A stretch of 64,000 nucleotides of DNA from Hyphomicrobiales bacterium (GTDB lineage Bacteria; Pseudomonadota; Alphaproteobacteria; Rhizobiales; Rhizobiaceae). The position numbers and the translations under genes were made by a program. The stretch spans positions 1 to 64,000 of the forward strand of contig UBMU01000008.1 of the NCBI GenBank assembly GCA_900466605.1, written 5' to 3'. Positions 18,280 through 27,358 of this stretch are shown here, piece after piece (positions within the stretch are counted from its first letter, which is position 1; each line of letters begins with the position of its first letter). Below the pieces are notes generated by a model. The model did not search any database and was not told the DNA's origin. It saw only the letters and a program-made list of their open reading frames with translations.

Positions 18280-19830
18280 ATGAGCCTGGAAGAGGTCAGT
18301 CATCGCCACGATGACAGCGCCACGCTGAAGGAGGCAAACCGCATTCCGGCGGGCGCCCCGATCCTCGAACTCAAGGGATTGCAGAAGAATTACGGCTACG
18401 TCCAGGCGCTGAAGCCAGCGACGATGACGTTCCTGGCCGGCGAGATTCATGCGATCGTCGGCGAGAACGGTGCCGGCAAGTCGACACTGATTAAGTTGCT
18501 GACCGGTGTTATCATCAGGACGGCAGGCGAGATTCTCTGGTGCGGGCACCCTGTTGCCCTTGCAACACCCAACGAGGCGATCGCGCGGGGTATCAACGCC
18601 GTCCACCAGGAAGTCGTCCTCTGCCCGCATCTGACAGTAGCGGCCAACCTCTTTCTTGGCGACGAGGTCAATCAGTACGGCCTGATGCGCAAGCGAGAGA
18701 TGGAGAAGATGGCGCAGGCCGTCCTTGACGACCTCGGCTTCGGACTGCCTGCAGGCGTCCCGCTCAGTGATCTGACAATCGGCCAGCAGCAACTCGTCGC
18801 GACCGCTCGGGCGGCCATGCGCGGCACGCAGTTTCTGATCTTCGACGAACCGACCGCCTATCTGACGCGTCAGGAATCGGCGCAGCTGTTCAAGCTGATC
18901 CGCCGCCTGCAAGGCGAGGGCGTCACGATCGTCTACATCAGCCACCGCATGGAAGAGGTGTTTGAGCTCGCCGATCGCGTTTCGGTGCTGCGTGACGGCA
19001 CGCATGTCGGTACGCGCACCATCGGCGAGACGAACGAGGCCGAGCTGATCGCGCTGATGATCAACCGTTCGATCGAGCAGATCTATCACAAGGAAGATAT
19101 TCCGATCGGTGAGACGATCCTCGACGTTCGCGGGCTCTCCGGCCCCGGCTTCGAGAACGTTTCGCTCTCGGTCAAGGCCGGGCAGATCGTCGGCCTCTAT
19201 GGCCTCATCGGCGCGGGGCGCAGTGAATTTGCGCTTGGCGTCTACGGCCGGGAAAAGACCACCACCGGCGAGATCCACTGGATGGGCAAGAAGGTCGACA
19301 TCAAGAATGAGCGCACGGCAATGGAGCTCGGAATTGCGCTCGCGCCAGAAAGTCGCCGCGACCAAGGCCTTTGCCTCAACCTGCCGATCGGGCTGAACAT
19401 CAATCTCCCGGTCTTCAAGCGGCTGAGCAAGGGTCCCGTCATCAGCCACGGGGAGGAATCGCAAAATGCCGATCAGCAGATCCGTGATCTCGCGATCAAG
19501 ACGCCCAGCCGGCGTGTCCTGGTGTCCGCCATGTCCGGCGGCAACCAGCAGAAGGTCGTAATCGGCAAGTGGTTGAGCCATGGCGCCCGGCTTTTCATTT
19601 TCGATGAACCGACGGTGGGCGTCGATGTCGGCACAAAGGCAGAGATCTACCGGCTGTTCGCCAAGCTTCTGAAGCAAGGGGCCGGGATCATTCTGATCTC
19701 GTCCTATCTGCCTGAGGTCTACGAGCTTGCAGACAGACTGCACGTCTTCCGCCGGGGCCAGCTTGTCGCGAGCCACGACTTCCACGCGGCAACACACGAA
19801 GAAGTGCTCAGCGAAGCGATCGGCGTCTAA
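18280..19830 (+). CDS. Sugar ABC transporter ATP-binding protein (RbsA-like, two NBDs)
   Basis: 516 aa from ATG 18280, which follows GAGGAGGAGAG. There are two nucleotide-binding domains, as in RbsA/XylG/MglA. Domain 1 has Walker A GENGAGKST, signature LTIGQQQLV and Walker B FLIFDEPT. Domain 2 has a degenerate P-loop GLIGAGRSE, an intact MSGGNQQKVV signature and RLFIFDEPT. The degenerate second P-loop is usual for this class. It powers sugar import with the permease 24 bases downstream. Confidence 0.9.
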   Translation: MSLEEVSHRHDDSATLKEANRIPAGAPILELKGLQKNYGYVQALKPATMTFLAGEIHAIVGENGAGKSTLIKLLTGVIIRTAGEILWCGHPVALATPNEAIARGINAVHQEVVLCPHLTVAANLFLGDEVNQYGLMRKREMEKMAQAVLDDLGFGLPAGVPLSDLTIGQQQLVATARAAMRGTQFLIFDEPTAYLTRQESAQLFKLIRRLQGEGVTIVYISHRMEEVFELADRVSVLRDGTHVGTRTIGETNEAELIALMINRSIEQIYHKEDIPIGETILDVRGLSGPGFENVSLSVKAGQIVGLYGLIGAGRSEFALGVYGREKTTTGEIHWMGKKVDIKNERTAMELGIALAPESRRDQGLCLNLPIGLNINLPVFKRLSKGPVISHGEESQNADQQIRDLAIKTPSRRVLVSAMSGGNQQKVVIGKWLSHGARLFIFDEPTVGVDVGTKAEIYRLFAKLLKQGAGIILISSYLPEVYELADRLHVFRRGQLVASHDFHAATHEEVLSEAIGV

Positions 19831-19854
19831 AAGAATAAGAGGGAGAGAGAACCA

Positions 19855-20829
19855 ATGACCGTAACCCCCACCGAGATCGCCGCGCCGCCGCCGCGCCGAA
19901 AAGTGAACATTCTTTTCGGCCTGACTCTGATCGGGCTCCTGGCCTTCCTTTGGATTCTTCTCGGCTTCGTAACCGCCAGCTTCTGGACACCGCTGAATAT
20001 TTCCAACCTCCTGCGCCAAGGCGCAATGACCGCTATCCTGGCACTTGGCCAGACCTTCGTGATCATCACAGCCGGCATCGACCTTTCGGTCGGCGCGATC
20101 GTCGGCTTCACCAGCGTCATCCTAGCCTGGCTGCTTCAGGCGGGCGTTCCGGTCTGGGCCTCCATCCTGATAACACTGCTGATCGGCGTCGCCATCGGGA
20201 TGTTCCATGGCTTCGGCATCGTCAAAATGGGCCTGCCGCCCTTCATCATAACGCTGGCAACGCTGACCTCGCTGCGCGGTATCGGTCTTTTGATTACCAA
20301 CGGTTCGACGATCAACATCGTCAACGAGCCTTTTACGAACTTTGCCCGCGCCGACTTCCTCGGCGTACCGAGCCTGTTCTGGATGGTGATCCTCGTCGCA
20401 GTCCCGTCCTACATCTTCCTGCATCTGAGCCGTTGGGGACGCTATCTCTTCGCCGTCGGTTCGAACCGTGAAGCGGCCCGCCTCTCAGGCGTCCGGGTGA
20501 ACGGCATCATCTATCTCGCCTACATTCTCTCGGCGACCTTCGCGGCCTTCGTCGGCGTGCTGCTTGCCTCGCGTATCGCGATCGGCAATGCCACGCAGGC
20601 GGACGGATGGGAGCTGCAGGCGATCGCCTCGTCGGTGATCGGCGGCACCAGCCTGTTCGGTGCTGTCGGCTCGGTTCACGGCCCGCTGATCGGCGCCTTC
20701 ATTCTGGCGACCATCAACAACGGCGCGAACCTGCTCAACGTCAACTCGTTCTGGCAGCGCATCATCACCGGCCTGCTGATCATCGTGATCGTCTACTTCG
20801 ATCAGCTGCGCCGCCGCCGTAATCCGTAA
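19855..20829 (+). CDS. Sugar ABC transporter permease (RbsC-like)
   Basis: 324 aa, normal for the family, with 8-10 hydrophobic helices. The family motif ALGQTFVIITAGIDLSVGAI is clear, and the EAA-like loop region reads NREAARLSGVRVNG. Inner membrane channel of the importer. GAGGGAGAGAGAACC precedes the ATG. It ends the ABC set; a small hairpin follows at 20845. Confidence 0.9.
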   Translation: MTVTPTEIAAPPPRRKVNILFGLTLIGLLAFLWILLGFVTASFWTPLNISNLLRQGAMTAILALGQTFVIITAGIDLSVGAIVGFTSVILAWLLQAGVPVWASILITLLIGVAIGMFHGFGIVKMGLPPFIITLATLTSLRGIGLLITNGSTINIVNEPFTNFARADFLGVPSLFWMVILVAVPSYIFLHLSRWGRYLFAVGSNREAARLSGVRVNGIIYLAYILSATFAAFVGVLLASRIAIGNATQADGWELQAIASSVIGGTSLFGAVGSVHGPLIGAFILATINNGANLLNVNSFWQRIITGLLIIVIVYFDQLRRRRNP

Positions 20830-20844
20830 ACGGAGCGGGGACTT

Positions 20845-20876
20845 GAAGCCGGCACGGAGGCCGGCTTCTTCAATTT
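20845..20876 (+). terminator. Weak hairpin after the permease gene
   Basis: GAAGCCGGC, loop ACGGAG, GCCGGCTTC (20845-20868), then TTCAATTT. The T-run is poor, so readthrough into the alcohol dehydrogenase gene is likely. Confidence 0.45.
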
Positions 20877-20894
20877 CAGGAATGCGAGACCACC

Positions 20895-21914
20895 ATGAAA
20901 GCATTGCTCTGCCAAGAACCTGGCGTCCTCGAACTCGTCGAACGCCCTTCCCCCGGCGCGCCTGAAGCCGGCTGGGTACGCCTTGCTGTCAGTCATGTCG
21001 GCATCTGCGGCACCGACTACCACATCTACGAGGGCAAGCATCCGTTTCTCGAGTATCCACGCGTGATGGGGCACGAGATCTCGGCGACGGTTCTGGAAAC
21101 GGGTGACGGCGTTGCCATGGCGGTTGGTACTGCTGTTATCGTCAACCCTTACCTTTCGTGCGGCAGCTGCGTTGCCTGCCGGCAGGGCAAACAGAATTGC
21201 TGCACCGACATCAAGGTCTTGGGCGTGCATACGGACGGAGCATTCTGCGACGAGATCAGCGTCCCTGCCGGCAATCTCTATGCTGCAAAGGGCGTGAGTC
21301 TGGAGGCCGCAGCAACCACAGAATTTCTGGCAATCGGCGCACATGCCGTTCGCCGTTCGATGGCGCCGGCCGGATCACGTTCACTCGTCATCGGCGCTGG
21401 CCCGATCGGACTGGGCGCCGCGATCTTCTCGCGGATTGCCGGGCATGAGGTAACATTGCTCGACACGAGTCGGGAGCGGCTGCAGATGGCTGCAGACCGT
21501 TTTGGCTTTTCCTCAGGCATCGTTGCCGGCGAAGGGGCTGGCGAAGCTGTGAAGACAAAGACAGGCGGCGATGGCTTCGACGTCGTCTTCGATGCCACCG
21601 GCTATGGTCCCTCAATGGAGAAGGCCTTCAGCTACGTCGCCCATGGTGGCGCGCTGGTGCTGGTCAGCGTCGTAAAGGACGACATCCGCTTCTCCGATCC
21701 GGAGTTTCACAAGCGCGAAATGATGGTGATCGGCAGTCGCAACGCCACCCGTGTCGACTTCGAACATGTCGCAGATTCAATCGCCCGGGGACTTGTGCCG
21801 GTCGAGCAGTTGATCACGCACCGCACGACACTGGTGGATGCGCCGCAAGACCTGGCGCGCTGGTCGCACGAAAAAGGCGGCCTGATCAAAGCCATCATAA
21901 AGGTTAGCGCCTAA
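20895..21914 (+). CDS. Zinc-dependent alcohol/polyol dehydrogenase (MDR family)
   Basis: 339 aa medium-chain dehydrogenase. Catalytic-zinc residues are seen in GICGTDYHIYEGKHP (Cys) and VMGHEISATV (His-Glu). The structural-zinc Cys set is CGSCVACRQGKQNCC. The Rossmann motif is VIGAGPIGLGAA, with acidic residue LLDTS favouring NAD+. It probably oxidises a hydroxyl of a sugar acid or polyol. Placed after the fucose-type transporter, it could serve the same pathway, for example as a deoxy-sugar-acid dehydrogenase, but the substrate cannot be read. Its stop overlaps the convergent cutC stop by 3 bases. Confidence 0.82.
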   Translation: MKALLCQEPGVLELVERPSPGAPEAGWVRLAVSHVGICGTDYHIYEGKHPFLEYPRVMGHEISATVLETGDGVAMAVGTAVIVNPYLSCGSCVACRQGKQNCCTDIKVLGVHTDGAFCDEISVPAGNLYAAKGVSLEAAATTEFLAIGAHAVRRSMAPAGSRSLVIGAGPIGLGAAIFSRIAGHEVTLLDTSRERLQMAADRFGFSSGIVAGEGAGEAVKTKTGGDGFDVVFDATGYGPSMEKAFSYVAHGGALVLVSVVKDDIRFSDPEFHKREMMVIGSRNATRVDFEHVADSIARGLVPVEQLITHRTTLVDAPQDLARWSHEKGGLIKAIIKVSA

Positions 21915-22633
21915 AGCGCGTCGATCGCCACTCGCATCTGGCGGACTATGTCCGCATCCGTCCGGTTCGTTGTCGCTGCCTCGAAGCCGAAGGCAACAGC
22001 CCGCGGGTCGATGCTGCCAACCCGTGAGCTGCAGGAGGCGTGAACCTCGCTTGCCCCAGTGGCCCGCAGTATGTCGGCGACGTTGCCGGGCCGAACGCCG
22101 CTGCCGGGCATGACCGAAATTCGGCCGACCGCCTTGCCGGATAGGCGGCTCAAGGTGTCGAGGCCATCGATCGCCTTCGGCACGCAGCCGGACGTCAGAA
22201 TGCGCTCGCAGCCGAGCTCGATCGCCTGTTCCAACGCCAGATCGGCATCGGGGACGAGATCGAAGGCGCGGTGAAGGGTTGATCCAAGGCCCTCGGCGCG
22301 AGCCTTCAGCCGACTGATCAGCGGTATATCCAGCGTGCCATCCAAAAGATTGGCACCGATAACAACCCCGGCAAGCCCAAAGGCACGCACAGCGTCGATA
22401 TCGGCCATCATCGCCTCTTCGTCAGCCGCGTCGAACACGAAGGGGCCGGCATGGGGGCGGATCATCGCATAGACTGGAATAGGCGCGGCCGCGGCGGCCT
22501 TCATAAGGCCTGCAACCGGCGTCAGGCCACCAAGCTCCAGAGCCGAGCAGAGTTCGATACGGCCAGCACCTCCGGCGATTGCAGCCGCAAGGCCTTGCGG
22601 GCTGTCCACGCATACTTCCAGCAAAACGGTCAC
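21911..22633 (-). CDS. cutC: CutC family protein
   Basis: 240 aa TIM-barrel protein of the CutC family. Characteristic are LLEVCVDSPQGLAAAIAGGAGRIELCSAL, GGLTPVAGLM, MIRPHAGPFVF, LTSGCVPKAIDGL and MPGSGVRPGNV. The family was linked to copper tolerance, but its biochemical role is unsettled; fusions and neighbourhoods often point to sugar metabolism, as here. GTG start at 22633 behind AAGGAGATTCGAGC. Tail-to-tail with the alcohol dehydrogenase and 30 bases downstream of the LysR gene, with which it may be co-transcribed. Confidence 0.88.
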   Translation of the reverse strand: MTVLLEVCVDSPQGLAAAIAGGAGRIELCSALELGGLTPVAGLMKAAAAAPIPVYAMIRPHAGPFVFDAADEEAMMADIDAVRAFGLAGVVIGANLLDGTLDIPLISRLKARAEGLGSTLHRAFDLVPDADLALEQAIELGCERILTSGCVPKAIDGLDTLSRLSGKAVGRISVMPGSGVRPGNVADILRATGASEVHASCSSRVGSIDPRAVAFGFEAATTNRTDADIVRQMRVAIDAL

Positions 22634-22663
22634 GCTCGAATCTCCTTCTCCGCCGCTGTCTCT

Positions 22664-23857
22664 TTAAGCGAAGGCGCTCTCTTGCGCGACGGGCTCGGCA
22701 ATTATTTTGGCGACAGCGCCGATGATCATCGCGCTTGCGTCAGCTGCAGCTTTCCGATGGTTGAAGGCAATGTGATAAGACATCGGAATATTCTCATCGA
22801 GCTCGACGATCCGAACCTTGTCGGCAATCGGCATGGCGCTGACGCGGCCAAGAAACGAGATGTAGCCGTGGTTGGCGACGAGATCGACGATCACAGGCAG
22901 CGAGTCGGCGGCCGTGATATCCTGGTTCCGATAGCGGCGATTGTCGGCGCGCTCATGGCTCAGCGCCATCGCGGCGTGCCCGAGACCCGTCCGGGAGCTC
23001 GGCGTGCAGATCGCATGACGTTCGACCAGTTCGGCAACTGTCCGCTCGCGGCTGTGCGGTGGCGCGATGAGAACCATGTTCGTCCGCAGCAGCTCGCGGT
23101 GTTGGAATCGCTCAAGGCCGAAGACGGAATCGAGAATGGCAACATCGATACGACCAGCCTTGAGGGCTTCCCGCAAATCATCCGCCGTCATCAACACCAG
23201 CGAGATCGCGTTTTTGCTGCGGCTGCTATTCCACTCGGCAACCAGCGCACCAAGGCATCTCGCAACCCAGCTTTCCGATCCGGTCGGAATGATTGAACCG
23301 ATGCGGAGCGCCCGCGCCGTGCGCTGGTAGCGCTCGTCGGCGGATGCCTTCAGATCATTCCAACCCTGGGTGATGGCCTGGAAGATCGCATAGACATGGG
23401 TGCCTTGCTCGGTCAACGCGGAGCCCTTGGCCTGACGTTCGAAAAGACGATGGCCGAGTGCCTTCTCCAAGGTCGCGATCTGGAGCGAAAGCTGCGGCTG
23501 ACCAAGCTTCAGCCGTCGCGCCGCACGATTGATACTGCCGTGATCTGCGACTTCGAGAAAGCGTTCCATCGTGACGACTTTTATAGGCACGCGTGACGGC
23601 GCATCGGTTCCCATCCATCCGGCCAGTGCCTCGGCCGCCTGCACGATCGGCCGGAGCTTTTCACGGACGTCGTCACTGGCAAGCAGCGTCGCAAGCTCGC
23701 CAGAGCTGCGCTCGGTCAGCTTGAGTGCCAGCTCGGTTTCAAGGTTGCGAACGGCTGTTGAAACCGTCGATGCTGCAAGCGACAGGCTCCGCGCCGTTTC
23801 TCTGACAGAGCCTGACGAAAGCACGTGACTAGCAACAAACAACGTGCCGAGCTGCAA
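22664..23857 (-). CDS. LysR-type regulator with a duplicated N-terminal HTH
   Basis: 397 aa, about 90 longer than a usual LysR protein. The extra length is a first LysR-like winged helix (residues 5-60: VLSSGSVRETARSLSLAAST, NLETELALKL). The second canonical HTH (about 95-150) contains MERFLEVADHGSINRAARRL, KLGQPQLSLQIATLEKALG and HRLFERQ. The effector-binding domain follows. The TTG start has GGAGA seven bases upstream; no ATG lies before the first HTH. It is head-to-head with the osmoprotectant operon across 417 bases and may regulate it, or the cutC gene downstream. Confidence 0.85.
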   Translation of the reverse strand: MQLGTLFVASHVLSSGSVRETARSLSLAASTVSTAVRNLETELALKLTERSSGELATLLASDDVREKLRPIVQAAEALAGWMGTDAPSRVPIKVVTMERFLEVADHGSINRAARRLKLGQPQLSLQIATLEKALGHRLFERQAKGSALTEQGTHVYAIFQAITQGWNDLKASADERYQRTARALRIGSIIPTGSESWVARCLGALVAEWNSSRSKNAISLVLMTADDLREALKAGRIDVAILDSVFGLERFQHRELLRTNMVLIAPPHSRERTVAELVERHAICTPSSRTGLGHAAMALSHERADNRRYRNQDITAADSLPVIVDLVANHGYISFLGRVSAMPIADKVRIVELDENIPMSYHIAFNHRKAAADASAMIIGAVAKIIAEPVAQESAFA

Positions 23858-24274
23858 CAGCTTTCTCCGTAACGATCTGAAAAACCGAACGATATGATGT
23901 GTTCGCTAAAAAAGATATCCCTGCAGCGAAATCGGAACGCTATCGTTCCTGCAATAACAAAACCGGGCGTGGCAGTAGAACCACTGAAATAGCACCGGAC
24001 ATCTGCGGAAACGCACAAGGGAACAAAAACAAATCGCGGCGGCGGTGGAAAAGGAAATGCATTTTCGCGCAAGCGTTTGTGTTCACCTGCATAATCACGC
24101 CGCGACCGCAAAACTGGAGAGGCTTGCATCGATTTTTCGAACGCGAACGCTATTTCCATCACGCACGTATTTCCGGCAGGACCGCAGCAAGGCTGCTTTC
24201 GCCGGTGATTTTATACGGAGGCCTTCCGCCAGGGCTTCCGCACAGTCAAACGGTGTAAATCAAGGGGACAATCC
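23858..24274. other. Divergent intergenic region, LysR regulator / osmoprotectant operon
   Basis: 417 bases that must hold both divergent promoters. The clear element is the dyad at 23934-23949. A GGGGACA ribosome site precedes the ATG at 24275. No coding frame with a start signal and no exact EcfG promoter is seen. Confidence 0.6.
23934..23949. promoter_or_regulatory. Inverted repeat GGAACG-N4-CGTTCC
   Basis: Perfect 6-bp arms around CTAT in the LysR / osmoprotectant divergent region, 77 bases from the LysR start. A candidate regulator site. Confidence 0.35.
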
Positions 24275-25183
24275 ATGTTGAAGAAATTCGCTCTTGCCGT
24301 CTCGCTTTCCGCTTTTGCGGCAGGTGCGGCCCACGCTGCAGACGTCGTCGTTTCATCGAAGATCGATACTGAAGGCACGCTGCTCGGCAACGTAATCGTG
24401 CTGGCGCTTAACGCAAACGGCATCAAGACGCAGGACCGCGTTGCGCTCGGCACGACGCCGGTACTTCGTAAGGCCATCACCGCCGGCGAAATTGACATCT
24501 ATCCGGAATATACCGGCAATGCCGGCTTCTTCTTCAACAAAGCCGACGACGCAGCCTGGAAGAACCTCGAACAGGGCTACGAACTGGCGAAGAAGCTCGA
24601 CTACGATGCCAACAAGATTGTTTGGCTGACACCTTCTCCGGCCAACAACACCTGGGCGCTCGCCGTGCGCAATGACGTCGCCGGTCCGAATAACCTGAAG
24701 ACCATGTCCGATTTCGGCAAGTGGGTCGCCGGCGGCGGTGCTGCCAAGCTTGTGGCTTCCGCCGAGTTCGTTAATTCGGCCGGCGCGCTTCCGGCGTTCC
24801 AGACGACCTATGGCTTCACGCTGAAGCCTGAACAGGAAATCGTCTTGTCGGGCGGTGACACAGCCGCGACCATCAAGGCCGCTGCCGACCAGACCAACGG
24901 CGCTAACACCGCCATGGTTTATGGCACCGATGGCGCGATTCAGGCTGCCGAACTGACCGTTCTCGAGGACGACAAGGGCGTGCAGCAGGTCTATGCACCG
25001 ACCGCAATCATTCGCGAGGACGTGCTGAAGGCAAACCCGAAGATCGAAGAAGTTCTCGCACCAATCTTCAAAAGCCTGAGCGCCGACGAACTGCGCAAGC
25101 TGAACGGCAAGATCCAAGTTGATGGCGAACCGGCAAAGTCCGTTGCCGAAGGCTACCTGAAGGAAAAAGGCTTCCTGAAATAA
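24275..25183 (+). CDS. osmF: Osmoprotectant ABC transporter binding protein (OsmF/YehZ, OpuAC-like)
   Basis: 302 aa with a Sec signal peptide cleaved after AHA (about residue 22). The fold is the OpuAC/ProX-like type 2 binding protein: VVSSKIDTEGTLLGNVIVLAL, TPVLRKAITAGEIDIYPEYTG and WLTPSPANNTWALAVR are typical of the YehZ/quaternary-amine group. It should bind a glycine-betaine-like compound in the periplasm. The gene order binding protein, permease, ATPase, permease is that of E. coli yehZ-yehY-yehX-yehW. A very strong hairpin follows. The ligand is inferred from family only. Confidence 0.85.
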   Translation: MLKKFALAVSLSAFAAGAAHAADVVVSSKIDTEGTLLGNVIVLALNANGIKTQDRVALGTTPVLRKAITAGEIDIYPEYTGNAGFFFNKADDAAWKNLEQGYELAKKLDYDANKIVWLTPSPANNTWALAVRNDVAGPNNLKTMSDFGKWVAGGGAAKLVASAEFVNSAGALPAFQTTYGFTLKPEQEIVLSGGDTAATIKAAADQTNGANTAMVYGTDGAIQAAELTVLEDDKGVQQVYAPTAIIREDVLKANPKIEEVLAPIFKSLSADELRKLNGKIQVDGEPAKSVAEGYLKEKGFLK

Positions 25184-25194
25184 TCTCGTTGCCC

Positions 25195-25231
25195 GATGCT
25201 CCGCCCTGCCTCAGGGCGGAGCATCTTTCTG
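25195..25231 (+). terminator. Strong hairpin after the osmoprotectant binding-protein gene
   Basis: 14-bp stem GATGCTCCGCCCTG / CAGGGCGGAGCATC with loop CCT (25195-25225), then TTTCTG. Probably a partial terminator or stabiliser giving excess binding protein, like the one at 18173. Confidence 0.7.
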
Positions 25232-25250
25232 ACCGGACAGGGATGGATCG

Positions 25251-26417
25251 ATGGAAGAAACCTTAGCGGTCCGTAAGCTGGACCGGCTCGGCGTGGTGCT
25301 TGTGACGGCCGGCGTCGTTTCAACTGCGCTTCTGCCCTTCATCTATGTGAAGGCAAACCGCATCGCCGCCGGAAAGCCGATGCTACTGACGCAGCTTCTG
25401 AACCAGCCCTCCGCCGTCATCCTGACAATCCTTCTCATCATCACTGCGCTGGCCATTCTATTTCTGCAAAATGCGCTGCCGCGACTGGTCATCGCGACCC
25501 TCTGCTTTGCAGCCCTGCTTGCAACGATCGGGTTTGCGGCTGCGGCGTTCACGCCGCCAAACAGCAATGCTGCGCGCATGACGCCTGGTGGCGGGTTCTG
25601 GGTGCTGTTCGCGGTCATCGGACTGATAATTTCGGATGCGCTTGTCAAGATACGGCTTACGCCGTGGATGCGGATTGCAGCCCTTGCTGCTTACACCGGC
25701 CTGATCGGCATTTTCCTCACCTCGGGCCTGCTCGACGACCTCTCGATCATGAAGGAATTCGCGACCCGATCGGCGCAATTCCGAACCGAGGCTGTGACCC
25801 ATCTGCTTCTGGCATTCGGTTCGCTGACGATCGCGGTCATCATCGCCTTGCCGCTCGGCATCATCTGTTTCTGGGTACCAAAACTGCGTGCTGCCGTCTT
25901 GCAGGCGCTGAGCCTGATCCAGACAATCCCGAGTCTGGCACTCTTCGGCATTCTGATGCTGCCGCTCGGCTATCTCGCAACCCACGTTCCTGCTGCAGCC
26001 TCCATCGGTATTCGCGGCATTGGCGCTGCGCCGGCGCTGATCGCGCTCATCCTCTATTCGCTGTTGCCGATCGTTGCCAACACGGTCGTCGGCCTTCAGG
26101 GAGTTGATCCCTCAGTCCGGGACGCCGCGGCGGGCATGGGCCTGACGCGCCGGCAGGTCCTCACCGGCATCGATCTGCCTCTCGCCTTCCCGGTCATCCT
26201 TACCGGCATCCGCATAGTCCTCGTTCAGGCGATCGGCCTGGTCACGGTGGCAGCGCTGATCGGCGGCGGCGGCTTCGGTATCTTCATCTTTCAGGGGCTT
26301 GGCCAGACGGCTATGGACCTCGTCTTGCTCGGCGCAGTGCCGACCGTCTTCTTCGCCTTTTCTTCGGCCGTCATCCTCGATGCGGTCATCGACAGCATAC
26401 GAGGATCCGCCGCATGA
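25251..26417 (+). CDS. yehY: Osmoprotectant ABC transporter permease (YehY-like)
   Basis: 388 aa. The N-terminal half adds about four helices to the usual permease (compare the 249-aa partner encoded at 27355), as in YehY. The C-terminal half is the binding-protein-dependent transport domain with the EAA loop VVGLQGVDPSVRDAAAGMGL and LPLAFPVILTGIRIV. Inner membrane. Its stop overlaps the ATPase start by 4 bases (ATGA), so the genes are translationally coupled. Confidence 0.87.
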   Translation: MEETLAVRKLDRLGVVLVTAGVVSTALLPFIYVKANRIAAGKPMLLTQLLNQPSAVILTILLIITALAILFLQNALPRLVIATLCFAALLATIGFAAAAFTPPNSNAARMTPGGGFWVLFAVIGLIISDALVKIRLTPWMRIAALAAYTGLIGIFLTSGLLDDLSIMKEFATRSAQFRTEAVTHLLLAFGSLTIAVIIALPLGIICFWVPKLRAAVLQALSLIQTIPSLALFGILMLPLGYLATHVPAAASIGIRGIGAAPALIALILYSLLPIVANTVVGLQGVDPSVRDAAAGMGLTRRQVLTGIDLPLAFPVILTGIRIVLVQAIGLVTVAALIGGGGFGIFIFQGLGQTAMDLVLLGAVPTVFFAFSSAVILDAVIDSIRGSAA

Positions 26418-27358
26418 GCATGATCGAGATCAAGAACGTTACGAAGCGCTACGGCGCGGCAACCGTCGTCGACGATGTTTCGATGGATGTCGAGAAGGGC
26501 TCGATCACCGTTATTGTCGGTACCTCGGGCTCAGGCAAATCGACGCTGATGCGAATGATCAACCGCCTCGTGCCGATCACCGCGGGTGAGATCTTCGTCG
26601 GCGGCCAGAACATCATGGAGGTGCCGGTTACGGAGCTTCGACGCAAGATCGGCTACGCCATCCAGGGCCACGGCCTCTTTCCGCATCGCACCGTCGCACA
26701 AAACATTGCCACGGTGCCGCAGCTTCTCGGCTGGGACACGACAAAGACCAACAACCGCGTCGAAGAACTGCTTGGCCTCTTCAACCTCGATCCGGCGACC
26801 TTTGCCGAGAAATATCCGCACCAGCTTTCAGGTGGCCAGCAGCAGCGCGTCGGCGTTGCGCGAGCGCTTGCGGCTGAACCGGAACTGCTGCTGATGGACG
26901 AGCCTTTCGGCGCGCTCGATCCTGTCATCCGCGGCAAGGCGCAGGACGATCTCCTTGCGATCCAGAAGCAGTTCGGCACGACGATCGTCCTTGTCACGCA
27001 CGATATGGACGAGGCCTTCCACCTCGGCAACCAGATTGCCGTGATGAGCGCGGGCAAGCTGCTTCAATGCTCGACACCAGAAAAGATTCTGACCGAGCCG
27101 GCCGATCCTTTCGTGCAGCAATTGACCGGCACTTCCGATCGGGCGCTGAAGCTGATGTCGCTGCTGCCGCTGAAAGAGAGCATGGAGCCGGCAAAGTCAG
27201 GTCTGGCTTACGCATTGCCGCAATCGCTCAGCCTGCGCGATGCGCTGGCCGAAATGATCTGGCAGGGAGTCGGCGAAGCCGCTGTTCAGGACGCCGACAA
27301 GGCGCCGGTCGGTTCGATCTCGATGACGCGGCTGATTGAACTGGGCCGCAAGGCATGA
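26414..27358 (+). CDS. yehX: Osmoprotectant ABC transporter ATP-binding protein (YehX-like)
   Basis: 314 aa. Walker [11 protein letters not shown]-loop [18 protein letters not shown], signature [16 protein letters not shown], Walker [13 protein letters not shown], and H-loop [11 protein letters not shown]. The C-terminal 70 residues have no CBS pair, unlike ProV or OpuCA; they resemble the shorter YehX tail. ATGA overlaps join it to the genes on both sides. Confidence 0.9.
   Translation: MSMIEIKNVTKRYGAATVVDDVSMDVEKGSITVIVGTSGSGKSTLMRMINRLVPITAGEIFVGGQNIMEVPVTELRRKIGYAIQGHGLFPHRTVAQNIATVPQLLGWDTTKTNNRVEELLGLFNLDPATFAEKYPHQLSGGQQQRVGVARALAAEPELLLMDEPFGALDPVIRGKAQDDLLAIQKQFGTTIVLVTHDMDEAFHLGNQIAVMSAGKLLQCSTPEKILTEPADPFVQQLTGTSDRALKLMSLLPLKESMEPAKSGLAYALPQSLSLRDALAEMIWQGVGEAAVQDADKAPVGSISMTRLIELGRKA

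Noticed and set aside
18019..20019. Minus-strand open frame of 666 codons
   Set aside because: Antisense shadow of the sugar ABC ATPase and binding-protein genes, which have clear family motifs.
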